This document shows, one piece after another, positions 42,632 through 52,692 of a stretch of 64,000 nucleotides of DNA. Position numbers and translations under genes: made by a program. Each line of letters opens with the position of its first letter. Position 1 is the stretch's first letter. The notes beneath the pieces were generated by a model. That model worked only from the letters and a program-made list of their open reading frames with translations, was not told where the DNA came from and searched no databases. This DNA comes from Pectobacterium brasiliense (GTDB lineage: Bacteria > Pseudomonadota > Gammaproteobacteria > Enterobacterales > Enterobacteriaceae): assembly GCF_016950255.1 (NCBI RefSeq), contig NZ_JACGFN010000002.1, forward strand, positions 124,001-188,000, in the 5' to 3' direction.

Positions 42632-43641
42632 TACCCGAGATACTCCTGCACCAGACACTCTGCCGTTTCCACCGCCATCAGCGCGCCGCCAAAGCGAGCG
42701 TTATCGGCGACCGACCAGAATTGCAGTAGCTCAGGAATACCGTAATCATTACGCAGGCAACCGACGCTCAGTTGCCCATTACCGGACGCATCACCCACCT
42801 GCGTCGGGTAATCCTGCTCGTCACTAACCTCAATATTTCCCGCATTGAGCAGTTCATCGCGTGCTTCTTCCGCAGACAACGGACGCAGCGATTCAAGATG
42901 AACAACCTGCGCATGACCATAGAACACAGGGGACTGAATGCAGGTCACTGAAATCGGCAATCCGTCGTCCTGTAAGACTTTACGTACCTGATCGACCAAA
43001 CCGCGCTCTTCGCGCACGCTGCCCGCATCATCGGGCAGTAAAGGCAACAGATTGAATGCCAGCTGTTTCGGGAAAAGCCCGGCCTCAGGCGGAACACCAT
43101 TCAGCAGACGAGCGCTTTGCCCCGCCAGATCGTCTACCGCCGCTTTACCTAGTGCGGAAACGGACAGCATATTGACAACATGCAGGCGCGAAAGCCCAGC
43201 CGCATCGGTCAACGGCTTAATCGCCGTCAGCAGTTGGCTGGTCAGACTGTCTGCCACCGCGACAATATTACGGTTACGGTAATCTGCCAGCGTATGCGTA
43301 TTCACGCCGGGCACCACCAGCGGGACATCGGGCTCCAACGCAAACAGACCGCTGCTGTCGATAACCAGACAGCCCGCGTCCCCCGCTTCTTCCGCATAGC
43401 GGGCGCTGACATCCTGACCGGCGACAAAAAACGCCAGCTGTGCCTGTGACCAGTCAAAATCCGCCACATCGGTGACCAGGCAAGATTTGCCGTTAAAACG
43501 TATGGTTTCACCCGCGCTACGTTCACTGGCCAGCGGATAGAATTCACCCACCGGGAATTCGCGTTCCTGCAATAATTCCAGTAACGCCGTGCCTACTGCG
43601 CCCGTTGCGCCCAGCAGAGCAATATTCCAGCCGTCAGACAT
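42631..43641 (-). CDS. usg: Semialdehyde-dehydrogenase-like protein Usg
   Basis: Homologue of aspartate-semialdehyde dehydrogenase, 336 residues from the ATG at 43641 (E. coli 337). The N-terminal NAD(P)-binding motif [19 protein letters not shown] is intact. Where true Asd enzymes have their catalytic Cys in a conserved Asn-Cys context, here the run is [17 protein letters not shown], with no Cys at that point. It is therefore probably not an active semialdehyde dehydrogenase; the function is unknown. It is coupled to truA. Confidence 0.92.
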   Translation of the reverse strand: MSDGWNIALLGATGAVGTALLELLQEREFPVGEFYPLASERSAGETIRFNGKSCLVTDVADFDWSQAQLAFFVAGQDVSARYAEEAGDAGCLVIDSSGLFALEPDVPLVVPGVNTHTLADYRNRNIVAVADSLTSQLLTAIKPLTDAAGLSRLHVVNMLSVSALGKAAVDDLAGQSARLLNGVPPEAGLFPKQLAFNLLPLLPDDAGSVREERGLVDQVRKVLQDDGLPISVTCIQSPVFYGHAQVVHLESLRPLSAEEARDELLNAGNIEVSDEQDYPTQVGDASGNGQLSVGCLRNDYGIPELLQFWSVADNARFGGALMAVETAECLVQEYLG

Positions 43642-43684
43642 TTGGTTCTCTCCCAAATTTTGAATGAAACACAAATCATGAATG

Positions 43685-43720
43685 GAACTGACAGACGATA
43701 GCGACACCGTCTGTCAGTTC
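43685..43720. terminator. 13-bp hairpin between pdxB and usg
   Basis: GAACTGACAGACG (43685-43697) pairs perfectly with CGTCTGTCAGTTC (43708-43720) around a 10-nt loop. It is 35 nt past the pdxB stop and 44 nt before the usg start. Without a U-run it may act as a partial terminator or as a processing/stability element in the pdxB-usg-truA mRNA. Confidence 0.5.
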
Positions 43721-43754
43721 ATGAATAAAAAAGTGATGCTCGCGCGAAACGCCG

Positions 43755-44891
43755 TTAGCGTGCGCCCCGCACTGACGCCGTGAATCCCAGCGCGTTCAGG
43801 CAATCTGCGCTGTCAGCATCGGCGCAGATAACATGGAGTGACGACCATTCGCGTCGTTCCTGATAATGTTTGCGCAGACGATCGAACTCGCCTTCCTGAT
43901 GCGCAACGTGGCGCAACAGTGCATCGTCCCGGCGCACATCATACACCAGATGCACCAGACGTTTTAGCAACGCCTCATCCAGCGGCGCGGTCAATGTGAC
44001 TTCGGCATACTCTGGTGCAGGCAAAAGCGACGAAAGCGCCACCTGCTGCGGGGTTCCGATAAACTCGCTCCACGCCTCAAACACCTGCGTGGTGCCGCGC
44101 GCTTTCCCTTCCAGCGTATAACCAGCGATATGCGCCGTGCCAATGTCTACTCGCGCCAGCAGATCGGTCGATAAGGCAGGTTCTGGCTCCCAGACGTCAA
44201 GAATGACGCTGAGCTTTTTACCCTGTTGCAGCGCCTCAAGCAGTGCAGCATTGTCCACCACCGGGCCACGGCAGGCGTTAATCAGAATACGTCCGTCCGC
44301 AAACGCGTTCAGTACGGCGGCATCAACTAAATGATGAGTACGGTACGGGCCGTCGAGATACAGCGGCGTATGCAGCGTCAGAATGTCGGCATCACGCACC
44401 AGCGTTTCTAGCGGCAGGAAATCGCCCGCCTCACCGCGATCGGCACGCGGCGGATCGCACAGCAGCGTGTTAACGCCCCAGGCTTTCAGACGTGCATCCA
44501 GGCGTCTGCCAACATTGCCCACGCCGACAATCCCGACGGTTTTATCACGCAGTTGGAAGCCATCACGCTCGGCCAGCATCAGCAAAGAAGAAAAGACGTA
44601 CTCCACTACCGCAATGGCATTGCAGCCGGGGGCAGCAGAAAACGCGATCCCGTTGGCGTTAAGCCAGGTGTCATCGACATGGTCGGTGCCTGCTGTCGCG
44701 CTGCCGACAAATTTTACCGCCGAACCAGACAGCAGATCCGCGTTCACCTTCGTGACCGAGCGCACCATCAGCGCATCCGCGTCGGCCAGCAGCTCGCGCG
44801 GCAAAGGACGTCCCGGCACGGCCTGAACCTCACCCAGACGGCTAAATAGCTCGCGGGCATACGGCATATTCTCATCAACCAGAATCTTCAT
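43755..44891 (-). CDS. pdxB: Erythronate-4-phosphate dehydrogenase PdxB
   Basis: NAD-dependent D-2-hydroxyacid dehydrogenase of the pyridoxal 5'-phosphate pathway. Length 378 residues from the ATG at 44891, which has GGAG five bases upstream (E. coli 378). Motifs: NAD-binding [32 protein letters not shown], the Arg/Glu/His triad region ([28 protein letters not shown]), and the C-terminal PdxB dimerisation domain (~290-378). The longer frame to 45005 is not supported by family length. Confidence 0.96.
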   Translation of the reverse strand: MKILVDENMPYARELFSRLGEVQAVPGRPLPRELLADADALMVRSVTKVNADLLSGSAVKFVGSATAGTDHVDDTWLNANGIAFSAAPGCNAIAVVEYVFSSLLMLAERDGFQLRDKTVGIVGVGNVGRRLDARLKAWGVNTLLCDPPRADRGEAGDFLPLETLVRDADILTLHTPLYLDGPYRTHHLVDAAVLNAFADGRILINACRGPVVDNAALLEALQQGKKLSVILDVWEPEPALSTDLLARVDIGTAHIAGYTLEGKARGTTQVFEAWSEFIGTPQQVALSSLLPAPEYAEVTLTAPLDEALLKRLVHLVYDVRRDDALLRHVAHQEGEFDRLRKHYQERREWSSLHVICADADSADCLNALGFTASVRGAR

Positions 44892-45159
44892 TGTCTTCTC
44901 CGACATCGGTAGCCAGCCAAAAAAAGCGGGGAGATATTTTGCCACCGAATGGTGCAGAAACCCAAGGCAATTACGACGCGATATCTTTCCGTTATCGGTT
45001 CTCACCGATGAGGATCATACAAGATGGTCGTCATAGAAAGCCGACGCCATACAAGGTTGATCGTCGTCACATGGCTCTGTTATGTTGTTTGCCATTGCCG
45101 CACTTGCCCCATTTTTATCGACCAGACTGGTAATTGGTGCGTTTTTCGTCTGGTCTGTT

Positions 45160-46053
45160 ATGAGAAACCCAACGTTGAACGCCCTCTTTCCCACCATTGC
45201 CGTCCTGATTTGGTCAATTAACGTCATCGTCAACAAGCTCTCTGCAAACGTTATTGACCCAGCTGCTATCTCGTTTTATCGCTGGCTGCTGGCGTTCCTC
45301 GTCATGACACCGTTCATGCTGCCAACGCTTCGTCAGCACACAGCGACCATCCGTCAACACGCCTGGAAACTGCTCGTGCTGGGTCTGCTTGGCATGGTGC
45401 TGTATCAAAGTCTGGCCTATTACGCGGCGCACTCGATCAGCGCCGTGATGATGGGGATCATGGGGTCACTTGTACCGCTACTCACCGTCCTGCTCAGCAT
45501 TCCGCTGCTGCGCCTGGCTCCCACGCTGGGCGTCATGCTCGGTAGCCTGCTGTCGCTGGTCGGGATTGTCTGGCTGATCGGTGAAGGACATCCCGAACAG
45601 ATTCTGGCGCAGGGCATCGGCCCCGGTGAACTCATGATGTTTTGTGCGTCGTTGTCCTATGCACTCTATGGCGTGCTGACCAAACGCTGGAGCATCCCGT
45701 TGCCCAACTGGGTGTCGCTCTATGTGCAAATTGCCTTTGGCGTAGTCGTACTGATTCCAAATTTCCTGCTGACGGAGAATGTGCAACTCAACGCCGAAAA
45801 TCTGCCGCTGGTGATTTTCGCTGGCATCATGGCCTCAATCCTTGCACCTTTTCTGTGGATTCAGGGGGTTATGCGTCTCGGAGCCAGCAAAGCCTCCATC
45901 TTTATGAACCTGACACCGATCTTTACGGCGATGATCGCGATTGGCTTTTTGCACGAGCCGTTACATCACTATCATCTGGTTGGCGGTGGCATCACGTTAC
46001 TCGGCGTGATCCTCGCGCAGCGCTTACGCATCCCACTAGGGCGTAGCTCATAA
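45160..46053 (+). CDS. EamA/DMT-family transporter
   Basis: Ten-helix drug/metabolite transporter-type protein, 297 residues from the ATG at 45160; an ATG at 45082 in the same frame would add 26 hydrophobic residues and cannot be excluded. Two EamA repeats are seen, roughly residues 8-140 and 150-290, beginning LFPTIAVLIWSINVIVNKLSA and ELMMFCASLSYALYGVLTKRW. Such proteins export small metabolites; the substrate is unknown. It lies between pdxB and flk, where I recall no such gene in E. coli, so it looks like a lineage-specific insertion. Confidence 0.85.
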   Translation: MRNPTLNALFPTIAVLIWSINVIVNKLSANVIDPAAISFYRWLLAFLVMTPFMLPTLRQHTATIRQHAWKLLVLGLLGMVLYQSLAYYAAHSISAVMMGIMGSLVPLLTVLLSIPLLRLAPTLGVMLGSLLSLVGIVWLIGEGHPEQILAQGIGPGELMMFCASLSYALYGVLTKRWSIPLPNWVSLYVQIAFGVVVLIPNFLLTENVQLNAENLPLVIFAGIMASILAPFLWIQGVMRLGASKASIFMNLTPIFTAMIAIGFLHEPLHHYHLVGGGITLLGVILAQRLRIPLGRSS

Positions 46054-46157
46054 GCCCCCCATAAGATTCGTGCCGTTTTAAGCGACGTCTGACTATCGGC
46101 CGTCACGGGAGATTGCTATGATTCATCTCAATCATGACGGCAGTGAGGATAACCGAT

Positions 46158-47405
46158 ATGCAACCTGTAAGCGGCCCAGGTGCCCCGCTGCCCGGCGAAC
46201 GTTCGGTGACGCCGACCACCACATCGTCAACCTCTACATCATCTGCTAACGCCGCGGGTTCCGCCAACGGCGATCGACCGCTGACGCTGGCGCAGCGTAC
46301 GACGTTGGAAAATCTGGTGCTGAGAGTTGCCGCACTGACAACGTCAAAGGCAGCGGAAGTCTGGACAACGGTAAAACAGGGATTAGGGCTGGCAGAAAAT
46401 AATGAACTGCTGTCCCGCCATTACCAGCCTGCCGAGCAGATACTCCAGACGCGTTTAACGCAGGCGCAAGATAGCGGTGGACGTCAGCAGCTGCTTCAGC
46501 GCCTGACAGATATGCTCTCTCAGGGAAATAACCGTCAGGCGGTTAGCAATTTCATCCAGCAACAGTTCGGTAGCACCACGCTAAGCGCGCTGACTAAAAC
46601 ACAGCTACAGCAGGTGGTTACGCTGCTGCAAAACGGGCAAATCCCGCAGTCAACGGCATCAGCCACAGCATCGCAAACCGCTCAGGCCGCCAACTCGCCC
46701 GATCGTCCGCTCTCTCCTGCTGAACAGCGTGGCTTGAATCAGTTAGTCACCCGATTAGCGACCATGACCGGGGAACAGCCTGCAAGAGTGCTGAACAATC
46801 TGATGATGATGCAGAATCTTAGCCCGGGCGACGCTATCCCGTTAAAACATCTGCCGCTGATCACGCAGTTCTTGCAAGCACAGGTTGAGCTGCAACAAAC
46901 ACAGACGCTGCTGCGTGGCACCTCGCCAGCGCAGCAGGGAACACCAACAAATGCAGGCGCAGCGTCAGAACCGCTGACAGCCAACACCACCAATACGGCT
47001 AACGCGAATTCGTCATCCGCTGCGAATCTATCATCACAGCCACTAGCGACACAGAACGCGCTGCTCTCCCCGAATCTCGCACCATTACAGGCATTGCTAC
47101 AACAGCCCATGACCGCGCAGGAACAGCACTTATTGATGGATTACACGCAGAATCGCTTCAATATCGGGTTACAAACGCCGCTGACGCCGATGCAGGTTAG
47201 CGATCTGCTGACGTTCCTGTTTACACAACGCATTCAGCGTTCACAGGAAACGGACTGGACAACCACGTCACAGTTGCTGCATCCGCTGTTTAACCCGCTG
47301 ATTGCTTCGCTACCGCTCAGTTGGCAATCCCTGTTCCATAAGCCAATGTTTCTGGTGATTGTCAGCACCTGCGTGGCTGCATTTCTGCTGTGGGTATTAA
47401 TCTAG
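46158..47405 (+). CDS. flk: Flagellar regulator Flk
   Basis: Protein controlling flagellar hook length/export switching in E. coli and Salmonella. Length 415 residues from the ATG at 46158, with GAGG upstream, against ~331 in E. coli. The difference is mainly low-complexity Thr/Ser/Asn/Gln-rich stretches (around residues 10-40 and 255-305). Conserved parts include LLSRHYQPAEQIL, the QGNNRQAVSNFIQQQFG block, and a single C-terminal membrane anchor (LVIVSTCVAAFLLWVLI). The position between pdxB and fabB matches E. coli. Confidence 0.9.
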   Translation: MQPVSGPGAPLPGERSVTPTTTSSTSTSSANAAGSANGDRPLTLAQRTTLENLVLRVAALTTSKAAEVWTTVKQGLGLAENNELLSRHYQPAEQILQTRLTQAQDSGGRQQLLQRLTDMLSQGNNRQAVSNFIQQQFGSTTLSALTKTQLQQVVTLLQNGQIPQSTASATASQTAQAANSPDRPLSPAEQRGLNQLVTRLATMTGEQPARVLNNLMMMQNLSPGDAIPLKHLPLITQFLQAQVELQQTQTLLRGTSPAQQGTPTNAGAASEPLTANTTNTANANSSSAANLSSQPLATQNALLSPNLAPLQALLQQPMTAQEQHLLMDYTQNRFNIGLQTPLTPMQVSDLLTFLFTQRIQRSQETDWTTTSQLLHPLFNPLIASLPLSWQSLFHKPMFLVIVSTCVAAFLLWVLI

Positions 47406-47450
47406 CGTCAATACCGCTCATGACCATCATCAACCAAACCCGCACAAACA

Positions 47451-47483
47451 AAAAACCCCGCGGCTTGCGCCTGCGGGGTTTTT
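47451..47483. terminator. Bidirectional terminator between flk and fabB
   Basis: AAAAACCCCGC (47451-47461) is perfectly complementary to GCGGGGTTTTT (47473-47483). The stem therefore gives a U-run on both strands and can end the convergent flk and fabB transcripts. Confidence 0.9.
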
Positions 47484-47519
47484 ATTTCTTTGAATGATAA
47501 TGTCTGTGTAAGAAACCGA

Positions 47520-48737
47520 TTATTTATCGAGTTTTCTCATTACCAGCGCAGCGTTGGTTCCACCGAACCCGAAGCCGTTAGACATAACAGTTTTCAGTTC
47601 ACGCTCAGTGGTTTCGGTAATGATGTTCATGCCTTCCGCACGTTCATCCAGCGTATCCACGTTGATGCTCGGTGCAATAAAGCCGTGCTCCAACATTAAC
47701 AGCGTATAAATCGCTTCCTGAACACCAGCGGCCCCCAGAGAGTGACCAGTCATCGCTTTGGTGGCAGAAATCGGCGGAACCTTGTCACCGAAGACTTCAC
47801 GGATCGCCCACAGTTCTTTCACATCACCTACTGGCGTTGAAGTACCGTGCGTGTTGATGTAATCGATCGGCGTGTCAATATCCTGCATCGCCATTTTCAT
47901 ACAACGTACCGCACCTTCGCCTGATGGGGCAACCATATCCGCACCGTCAGACGTCGCGCCGTAGCCGACGACTTCCGCATAAATATGTGCGCCACGCGCC
48001 AGCGCGTGTTCCAACTCTTCGACAACGACCATACCGCCACCGCCGGCGATCACGAAACCATCGCGATCGGCATCATAGGTACGGGACGCTTTTTCCGGTG
48101 TCTCATTGTATTTGGTCGACAGCGCGCCCATCGCATCAAACTCACAGGCCAGTTCCCAGCACAGCTCTTCGCCGCCACCGGCAAAAACAATGTCCTGTTT
48201 GCCCATCTGGATTTGCTCAACCGCGTTACCGATACAGTGTGCAGAGGTCGCACAGGCAGAGCTGATAGAGTAGTTCACGCCGTGAATTTTGAATGGCGTT
48301 GCCAGACACGCGGATACCGCAGAACCCATGGATTTGGTTACCACATAAGGGCCAACGGCTTTCAGGCCACGCGGGCTACGCATCGCATCAGCACCGAACA
48401 CCTGATAGCGCGCAGAACCGCCGGAACCGGCGATCAGGCCAACGCGTGGGTTATTCTGATAAACCTCATCAGACAGCCCGGAATCTTGAATCGCCTGCTC
48501 CATGGATAAGTAGGCATAAATCGATGCATCACTCATAAAACGCACAACTTTGCGATCGATGAGGCCAGTGGTGTCCAGTTTGACATTCCCCCAGACGTGA
48601 CTACGCATGCCGGAATCTTTCAGCTCTTGAGAGAAAGTAATACCCGAGCGGCCTTCCCGCAATGATGCCAGAACTTCCTGCTGGTTATTACCGATGCTTG
48701 ATACGATCCCCAGGCCAGTAATCACTGCACGTTTCAT
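47520..48737 (-). CDS. fabB: 3-oxoacyl-[ACP] synthase I FabB
   Basis: Condensing enzyme for fatty acid elongation, needed for unsaturated fatty acids. Length 405 residues. The catalytic triad is intact: Cys162 in [13 protein letters not shown], His in [11 protein letters not shown] (near 297) and His in [13 protein letters not shown] (near 332). FabR-like and FadR-like operators lie 50-90 nt upstream of the ATG. A terminator follows at 47451-47483. Confidence 0.98.
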   Translation of the reverse strand: MKRAVITGLGIVSSIGNNQQEVLASLREGRSGITFSQELKDSGMRSHVWGNVKLDTTGLIDRKVVRFMSDASIYAYLSMEQAIQDSGLSDEVYQNNPRVGLIAGSGGSARYQVFGADAMRSPRGLKAVGPYVVTKSMGSAVSACLATPFKIHGVNYSISSACATSAHCIGNAVEQIQMGKQDIVFAGGGEELCWELACEFDAMGALSTKYNETPEKASRTYDADRDGFVIAGGGGMVVVEELEHALARGAHIYAEVVGYGATSDGADMVAPSGEGAVRCMKMAMQDIDTPIDYINTHGTSTPVGDVKELWAIREVFGDKVPPISATKAMTGHSLGAAGVQEAIYTLLMLEHGFIAPSINVDTLDERAEGMNIITETTERELKTVMSNGFGFGGTNAALVMRKLDK

Positions 48738-48787
48738 TTAATACCTCTTCTTCCACTTATAGAGTTTGGGATTTCGCTTCGCACTTT

Positions 48788-48805
48788 AGCGTACAGTTGT
48801 AAGCT
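48788..48805 (-). promoter_or_regulatory. FabR-like operator upstream of fabB
   Basis: An 18-bp near-palindrome AGCGTACAGTTGTAAGCT; the left half AGCGTACA and right half TGTAAGCT fit the recognised FabR motif (AGCGTACA-N2-TGTNCGCT). It lies about 50-70 nt upstream of the fabB ATG. Confidence 0.75.
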
Positions 48806-48806
48806 G

Positions 48807-48823
48807 AACAAGTCCGATCAGCC
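48807..48823 (-). promoter_or_regulatory. FadR-like operator upstream of fabB
   Basis: On the fabB-coding strand the 17-mer reads GGCTGATCGGACTTGTT, close to the FadR consensus (AWCTGGTCSGACNTGTT). FadR activates fabB in E. coli. Its position one base from the FabR-like box matches the known dual control of fabB. Confidence 0.75.
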
Positions 48824-48910
48824 AAACTATCGCGAAATCATTGCTAAATTTGCGCCACAATATTCAGCCCGATAGAATCTCATCATCACTTGAATAATGA
48901 GCTTTTTGTC

Positions 48911-50938
48911 GTGACCAACCTCCCCATCCAACACGCGTCGTTAAGTTGGAACGCTCAGGGTACACCTGTATCGCAACAGTTTGATGACGTCTATTTTTCG
49001 AATCAGGATGGGTTGGCAGAAACCCGTTATGTGTTTTTAAAGGGCAATCAGTTTCCCGAGCGTTTCACCACGCACACGCGCGCAGCCTGCGTGATAGCAG
49101 AAACCGGCTTTGGTACGGGCCTGAATTTTCTGACGCTGTGGCAGGCGTTTGCCGACTTTCGTCAACAGCAGCCACAGGCGACATTGCGACACCTGCATTT
49201 CATTAGCTTCGAAAAATTCCCCCTGCGTCGGCATGATTTGGCTGCCGCACACGCCCAGTGGCCGGAACTGGCCGCCTTTGCGGATGAACTGCGAGAGCAA
49301 TGGCCGCTACCGCTGCCGGGCTGCCACCGTCTGATTCTGGCGCAAGGCACTATTACGCTCGATCTATGGTTTGGTGACGTTAACGTCTTACTGCCTGAGC
49401 TGGATGATACTCAGAACCATCAGGTCGACGCCTGGTTTCTGGACGGCTTTGCGCCAGCCAAAAACCCAGATATGTGGACGGATAATCTGTTTCAGGCAAT
49501 GGCTCGTCTGTGCCGTAAAGAAGGCACGTTCGCCACCTTTACCGCCGCAGGTTTTGTGCGTCGCGGTTTGCAACAGGCGGGGTTTAAGGTCAGTAAGATT
49601 AAAGGATTTGGGCAGAAACGGGAAATGTTGAGCGGCATGCTTCCCGACGCGCTTCCCGTCACCTCGCCAACACCGTGGTATGCACGCCCTGCTGCCAGCA
49701 CGACTGACGATATTGCGATTATCGGCGGCGGCATCGCCAGCGTGCTTACTGCCCTTGCGCTGCAACGGCGCGGTGCAAACGTCACGCTCTACTGCGCAGA
49801 GGCACAGCCTGCCACGGGCGCATCCGGCAATCGTCAGGGGGCGCTGTATCCTCTGTTGAATAACCGGCACGATGCCGTGTCCCGCTTTTTCTCGCTCGCC
49901 TTTGATTTTGCCCACCGCAGCTATACCGCGCTGGCGCTGCAGGGTCTGGAGTTTGAGCACCAATGGTGCGGCGTCAGCCAGCTTGCCTGGGATGAAAAAA
50001 GTGCGCGTAAAATCGAACAGATTCTGCAAGGCGAATGGCCGGAAGAGCTGGTCGTTAGCGTGGATGTGCAGCAACTGGAAACGCAAAGCGGCCTGAATAT
50101 CGGCGTAAATGGCATCACTTATCCTGACGGCGGCTGGCTGTGCCCGGCAGAACTGACGGCTTCTGCACTGAAACTGGCACAGCAAAACGGTCTGTCGGTA
50201 CAGATGAGTACCGCCGTTTCCGCACTGGAGAAAACGGACGGCGGCTGGGCGCTCACCCTGAGCACCGGCCAGCAGGTAAATCATGCCGTTGTGGTGCTGG
50301 CAAATGGTCATCACATTACCGACTGGCCACAGACATCCCATTTACCCGCTTACGCCGTGCGCGGGCAGGTCAGCCATATTCCGACCAACCCGATGCTAGG
50401 TCAGCTCAAACAGGTTTTATGCTACGACGGCTATCTGACGCCGGTGAGTCCGCAGCATCAGACGCACTGCATCGGGGCGAGCTATTTACGGGGAGAAACA
50501 CACTGTGATTATCGGGAAGATGAGCAGCAAGACAACCGCCAACGGTTGCTGAATTGTTTACCTGACGCAGACTGGGCGAAAACGATCGATGTCAGCGATG
50601 CACAGGCACGCCAGGGCGTCCGCTGTGCGCTACGCGATCATCTGCCGCTATTAGGCGCGGTACCGGACTATGAACAAACGCTGGCCGAGTACGAAGATCG
50701 ACTGCATCCTCAACACCGTGCCGACACGGTGCCAAACGCACCCTATTGGCAGGATCTGTTTATTATCGGTGCGTTGGGCTCACGCGGGCTCTGCTCCGCC
50801 CCACTCGCGGCAGAAATTTTGGCTTCACAAATGTATGGAGAACCGCTACCGCTGGACCGCGATACGCTCGCCGCACTCAATCCGAATCGTTTCTGGATAA
50901 GAAAACTGCTGAAAGGCAAACCTGTAATAAAGGATTAA
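48911..50938 (+). CDS. mnmC: tRNA 5-methylaminomethyl-2-thiouridine modification bifunctional protein MnmC
   Basis: Two-domain enzyme that finishes mnm5s2U34 in tRNA. The N-terminal methyltransferase part (~1-245) has [14 protein letters not shown] and [15 protein letters not shown]. The C-terminal FAD-dependent demodification part (~260-675) has [20 protein letters not shown]. From the GTG at 48911 the protein is 675 residues and its first 21 residues align one-to-one with E. coli MnmC; a TTG at 48890 is the only upstream alternative. It is divergent from fabB. Confidence 0.95.
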   Translation: MTNLPIQHASLSWNAQGTPVSQQFDDVYFSNQDGLAETRYVFLKGNQFPERFTTHTRAACVIAETGFGTGLNFLTLWQAFADFRQQQPQATLRHLHFISFEKFPLRRHDLAAAHAQWPELAAFADELREQWPLPLPGCHRLILAQGTITLDLWFGDVNVLLPELDDTQNHQVDAWFLDGFAPAKNPDMWTDNLFQAMARLCRKEGTFATFTAAGFVRRGLQQAGFKVSKIKGFGQKREMLSGMLPDALPVTSPTPWYARPAASTTDDIAIIGGGIASVLTALALQRRGANVTLYCAEAQPATGASGNRQGALYPLLNNRHDAVSRFFSLAFDFAHRSYTALALQGLEFEHQWCGVSQLAWDEKSARKIEQILQGEWPEELVVSVDVQQLETQSGLNIGVNGITYPDGGWLCPAELTASALKLAQQNGLSVQMSTAVSALEKTDGGWALTLSTGQQVNHAVVVLANGHHITDWPQTSHLPAYAVRGQVSHIPTNPMLGQLKQVLCYDGYLTPVSPQHQTHCIGASYLRGETHCDYREDEQQDNRQRLLNCLPDADWAKTIDVSDAQARQGVRCALRDHLPLLGAVPDYEQTLAEYEDRLHPQHRADTVPNAPYWQDLFIIGALGSRGLCSAPLAAEILASQMYGEPLPLDRDTLAALNPNRFWIRKLLKGKPVIKD

Positions 50939-50951
50939 TGAGGAAGAAGAT

Positions 50952-50975
50952 GTGCTGGCTTGACTAAGCCAGCAC
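50952..50975. terminator. Hairpin between convergent mnmC and yfcL
   Basis: GTGCTGGCTT (50952-50961) pairs with AAGCCAGCAC (50966-50975) over a GACT loop, 13 nt after the mnmC stop. It is terminator-like for the mnmC transcript, although the U-run is weak (TGATTGCTT). Confidence 0.6.
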
Positions 50976-51004
50976 TGATTGCTTAACGATGAGCACTGAT
51001 GAAA

Positions 51005-51289
51005 TCAGTGGGTACTGTTCTGCGCCTGTTGGAACAAACGTTCCCACATCCCGTTAACCAGTACCTGATCCGGCGGTGACAGTTCACCGTTTTTGATGGC
51101 ATTATTAATACTGTCGCTAACGCGCACATGCAGGGCTTCAAGCGTGTGTTCCCCGTTTTCTTCCGCTTCTGCCACCGACACCGTCAGATGACCGCGCAAG
51201 TAGCCACCAGCAAAAAGCTCGTCGTCGCTGGCATGTTCTACCATGTCATCAATCAGCGCCAGAATGCGCGTTTCAAATTCTGCGATCAT
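51005..51289 (-). CDS. yfcL: Conserved small protein YfcL
   Basis: A 94-residue acidic protein (E. coli YfcL ~92), starting [20 protein letters not shown]. It has no membrane segment or signal. Function unknown. It is the last gene of the run aroC-mepA-yfcA-epmC-yfcL, with a 33-nt gap after epmC, so it is probably co-transcribed with that group. Confidence 0.9.
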   Translation of the reverse strand: MIAEFETRILALIDDMVEHASDDELFAGGYLRGHLTVSVAEAEENGEHTLEALHVRVSDSINNAIKNGELSPPDQVLVNGMWERLFQQAQNSTH

Positions 51290-51322
51290 TTCTTATCCTC
51301 AAATTTTTTCGGTTCCCGCGCA

Positions 51323-51868
51323 TCATAGATCGGCTGGATACGGGAAGCTCGCCGCCGTCAGCGGTGGCGTATTGTAAAACGATTGTAATGCACGAATAAA
51401 GCTCGCCGGACGTGCGGGAATCCCCTCTTCCAGATATTGCATCACCTGCGCATGCACGCGTCGCTGGAAATCAATGCGGTCCGGCTCGCAGTCGCCGTTC
51501 AGGTTGTCGCAGCTGACGTTAAACGGAAAGCCCGCGGCGACACAGAACAGCCAGTCGAAGGCCTGCGGTTTGATTTCCACCACCTCAAACTGGCTTTGCG
51601 TCGAGGCATCGCGGCCATCCGGGCAGTACCAGTAGCCGAAATCGACCTGCAAGCGCCGCTGGGCACCAGCAATGCACCAGTGAGAAATCTCGTGTAGCGC
51701 GCTGGCATAAAAACCGTGGGCAAACACAATCCGGTGATACGGAATGTCATCATCCGCTGGCAGATAAATCGGCTCATCATCGCCTTTTACCAGACGAGTA
51801 TTGTATTCATCGCCAAAGCAATCATTAAAAATATCAATCAGCTGTTGATAGTGGTGCGTCGTAGTCAT
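51323..51868 (-). CDS. epmC: Elongation factor P hydroxylase EpmC (YfcM)
   Basis: Hydroxylates the beta-lysyl-lysine that EpmA/EpmB install on EF-P. Length 181 residues from the ATG at 51868 (E. coli 182). Metal-binding candidates are in the conserved HEISHWC motif, followed by WYCPDGRDASTQSQFE and the CDNLNGDCEPDR region. The start gives MTTTHHYQQLIDIFND, as in E. coli. It lies 14 nt after the yfcA stop. Confidence 0.94.
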   Translation of the reverse strand: MTTTHHYQQLIDIFNDCFGDEYNTRLVKGDDEPIYLPADDDIPYHRIVFAHGFYASALHEISHWCIAGAQRRLQVDFGYWYCPDGRDASTQSQFEVVEIKPQAFDWLFCVAAGFPFNVSCDNLNGDCEPDRIDFQRRVHAQVMQYLEEGIPARPASFIRALQSFYNTPPLTAASFPYPADL

Positions 51869-51882
51869 GTTATCTGTTGTTA

Positions 51883-52683
51883 TCATAAAAACTGTCCCAG
51901 CCAAACGGCAATCTCATGCCCGTGGCTGTCATAAATCAGCTTGCCGCTCATAATAGCGGAAACCAGCACCAGCATAGGACGAATCAGCTTTTGCCCTTTC
52001 GTCATCACCATGTTGGCCCCCAGTCGCGCACCGAGGATCTGCCCGATCAGCATGACGCCGCCGACCACCCAGACCACTTTTCCGCTGAGTATAAAAAACA
52101 GCAGCCCGCCGAAGTTGGAGGTAAAGTTCAGGATTTTGGCATGCGCCGTCGCTTTTGCCAGATTGAAGCCATACAGAGTGACAAAGGCCAGCGCGTAAAA
52201 CGATCCCGCGCCGGGGCCGAAGAAGCCGTCATAAAAACCGACACAACAGCCTGCCACAATCGCAAACGGAAGTGGCGACAGACGACGCTGCCGATCTTCA
52301 TCGCCGATTTTAGGCGTGAGTAAAAAGTAGAGGCCGATGCCAATAATCAGCACCGGCAACAGCTGGCGCAGAAAATCAGCATTGATCTGCTGGATCAGCC
52401 AGGCACCAAAGGTCGAACCGACAAAGGTCAGCGCAATCGCCAGCTTCTGCTCGCCCAAATTCACCGCGCGACGGCGGATGAAATACAGGCTGGCGGAAAA
52501 AGATCCGCCAACAGCCTGAAGTTTATTCGTTGCCAGCGCCTGCGCCGGAGATAAACCCGCCGCCAGCAAGGCCGGGATCGTCAATAAACCGCCCCCGCCC
52601 GCAATCGAATCAATAAACCCTGCCAACGCCCCGACAAAAAACAGCACGGCCAGCATTTCTGGCCCAAGAACTAACCAGTCCAT
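51883..52683 (-). CDS. yfcA: TSUP-family membrane transporter YfcA
   Basis: TauE/SafE (TSUP) family membrane protein, 266 residues with seven to eight hydrophobic segments. Both halves show the family feature: FVGALAGFIDSIAGGGGLLTIPALL near the N-terminus and IVAGCCVGFYDGFFGPGAGSFYALAF in the middle. Related transporters export sulfonates or sulfite; the substrate of YfcA is unknown. It lies 9 nt after mepA and 14 nt before epmC. Confidence 0.94.
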   Translation of the reverse strand: MDWLVLGPEMLAVLFFVGALAGFIDSIAGGGGLLTIPALLAAGLSPAQALATNKLQAVGGSFSASLYFIRRRAVNLGEQKLAIALTFVGSTFGAWLIQQINADFLRQLLPVLIIGIGLYFLLTPKIGDEDRQRRLSPLPFAIVAGCCVGFYDGFFGPGAGSFYALAFVTLYGFNLAKATAHAKILNFTSNFGGLLFFILSGKVVWVVGGVMLIGQILGARLGANMVMTKGQKLIRPMLVLVSAIMSGKLIYDSHGHEIAVWLGQFL

Positions 52684-52692
52684 CGTTATTCG

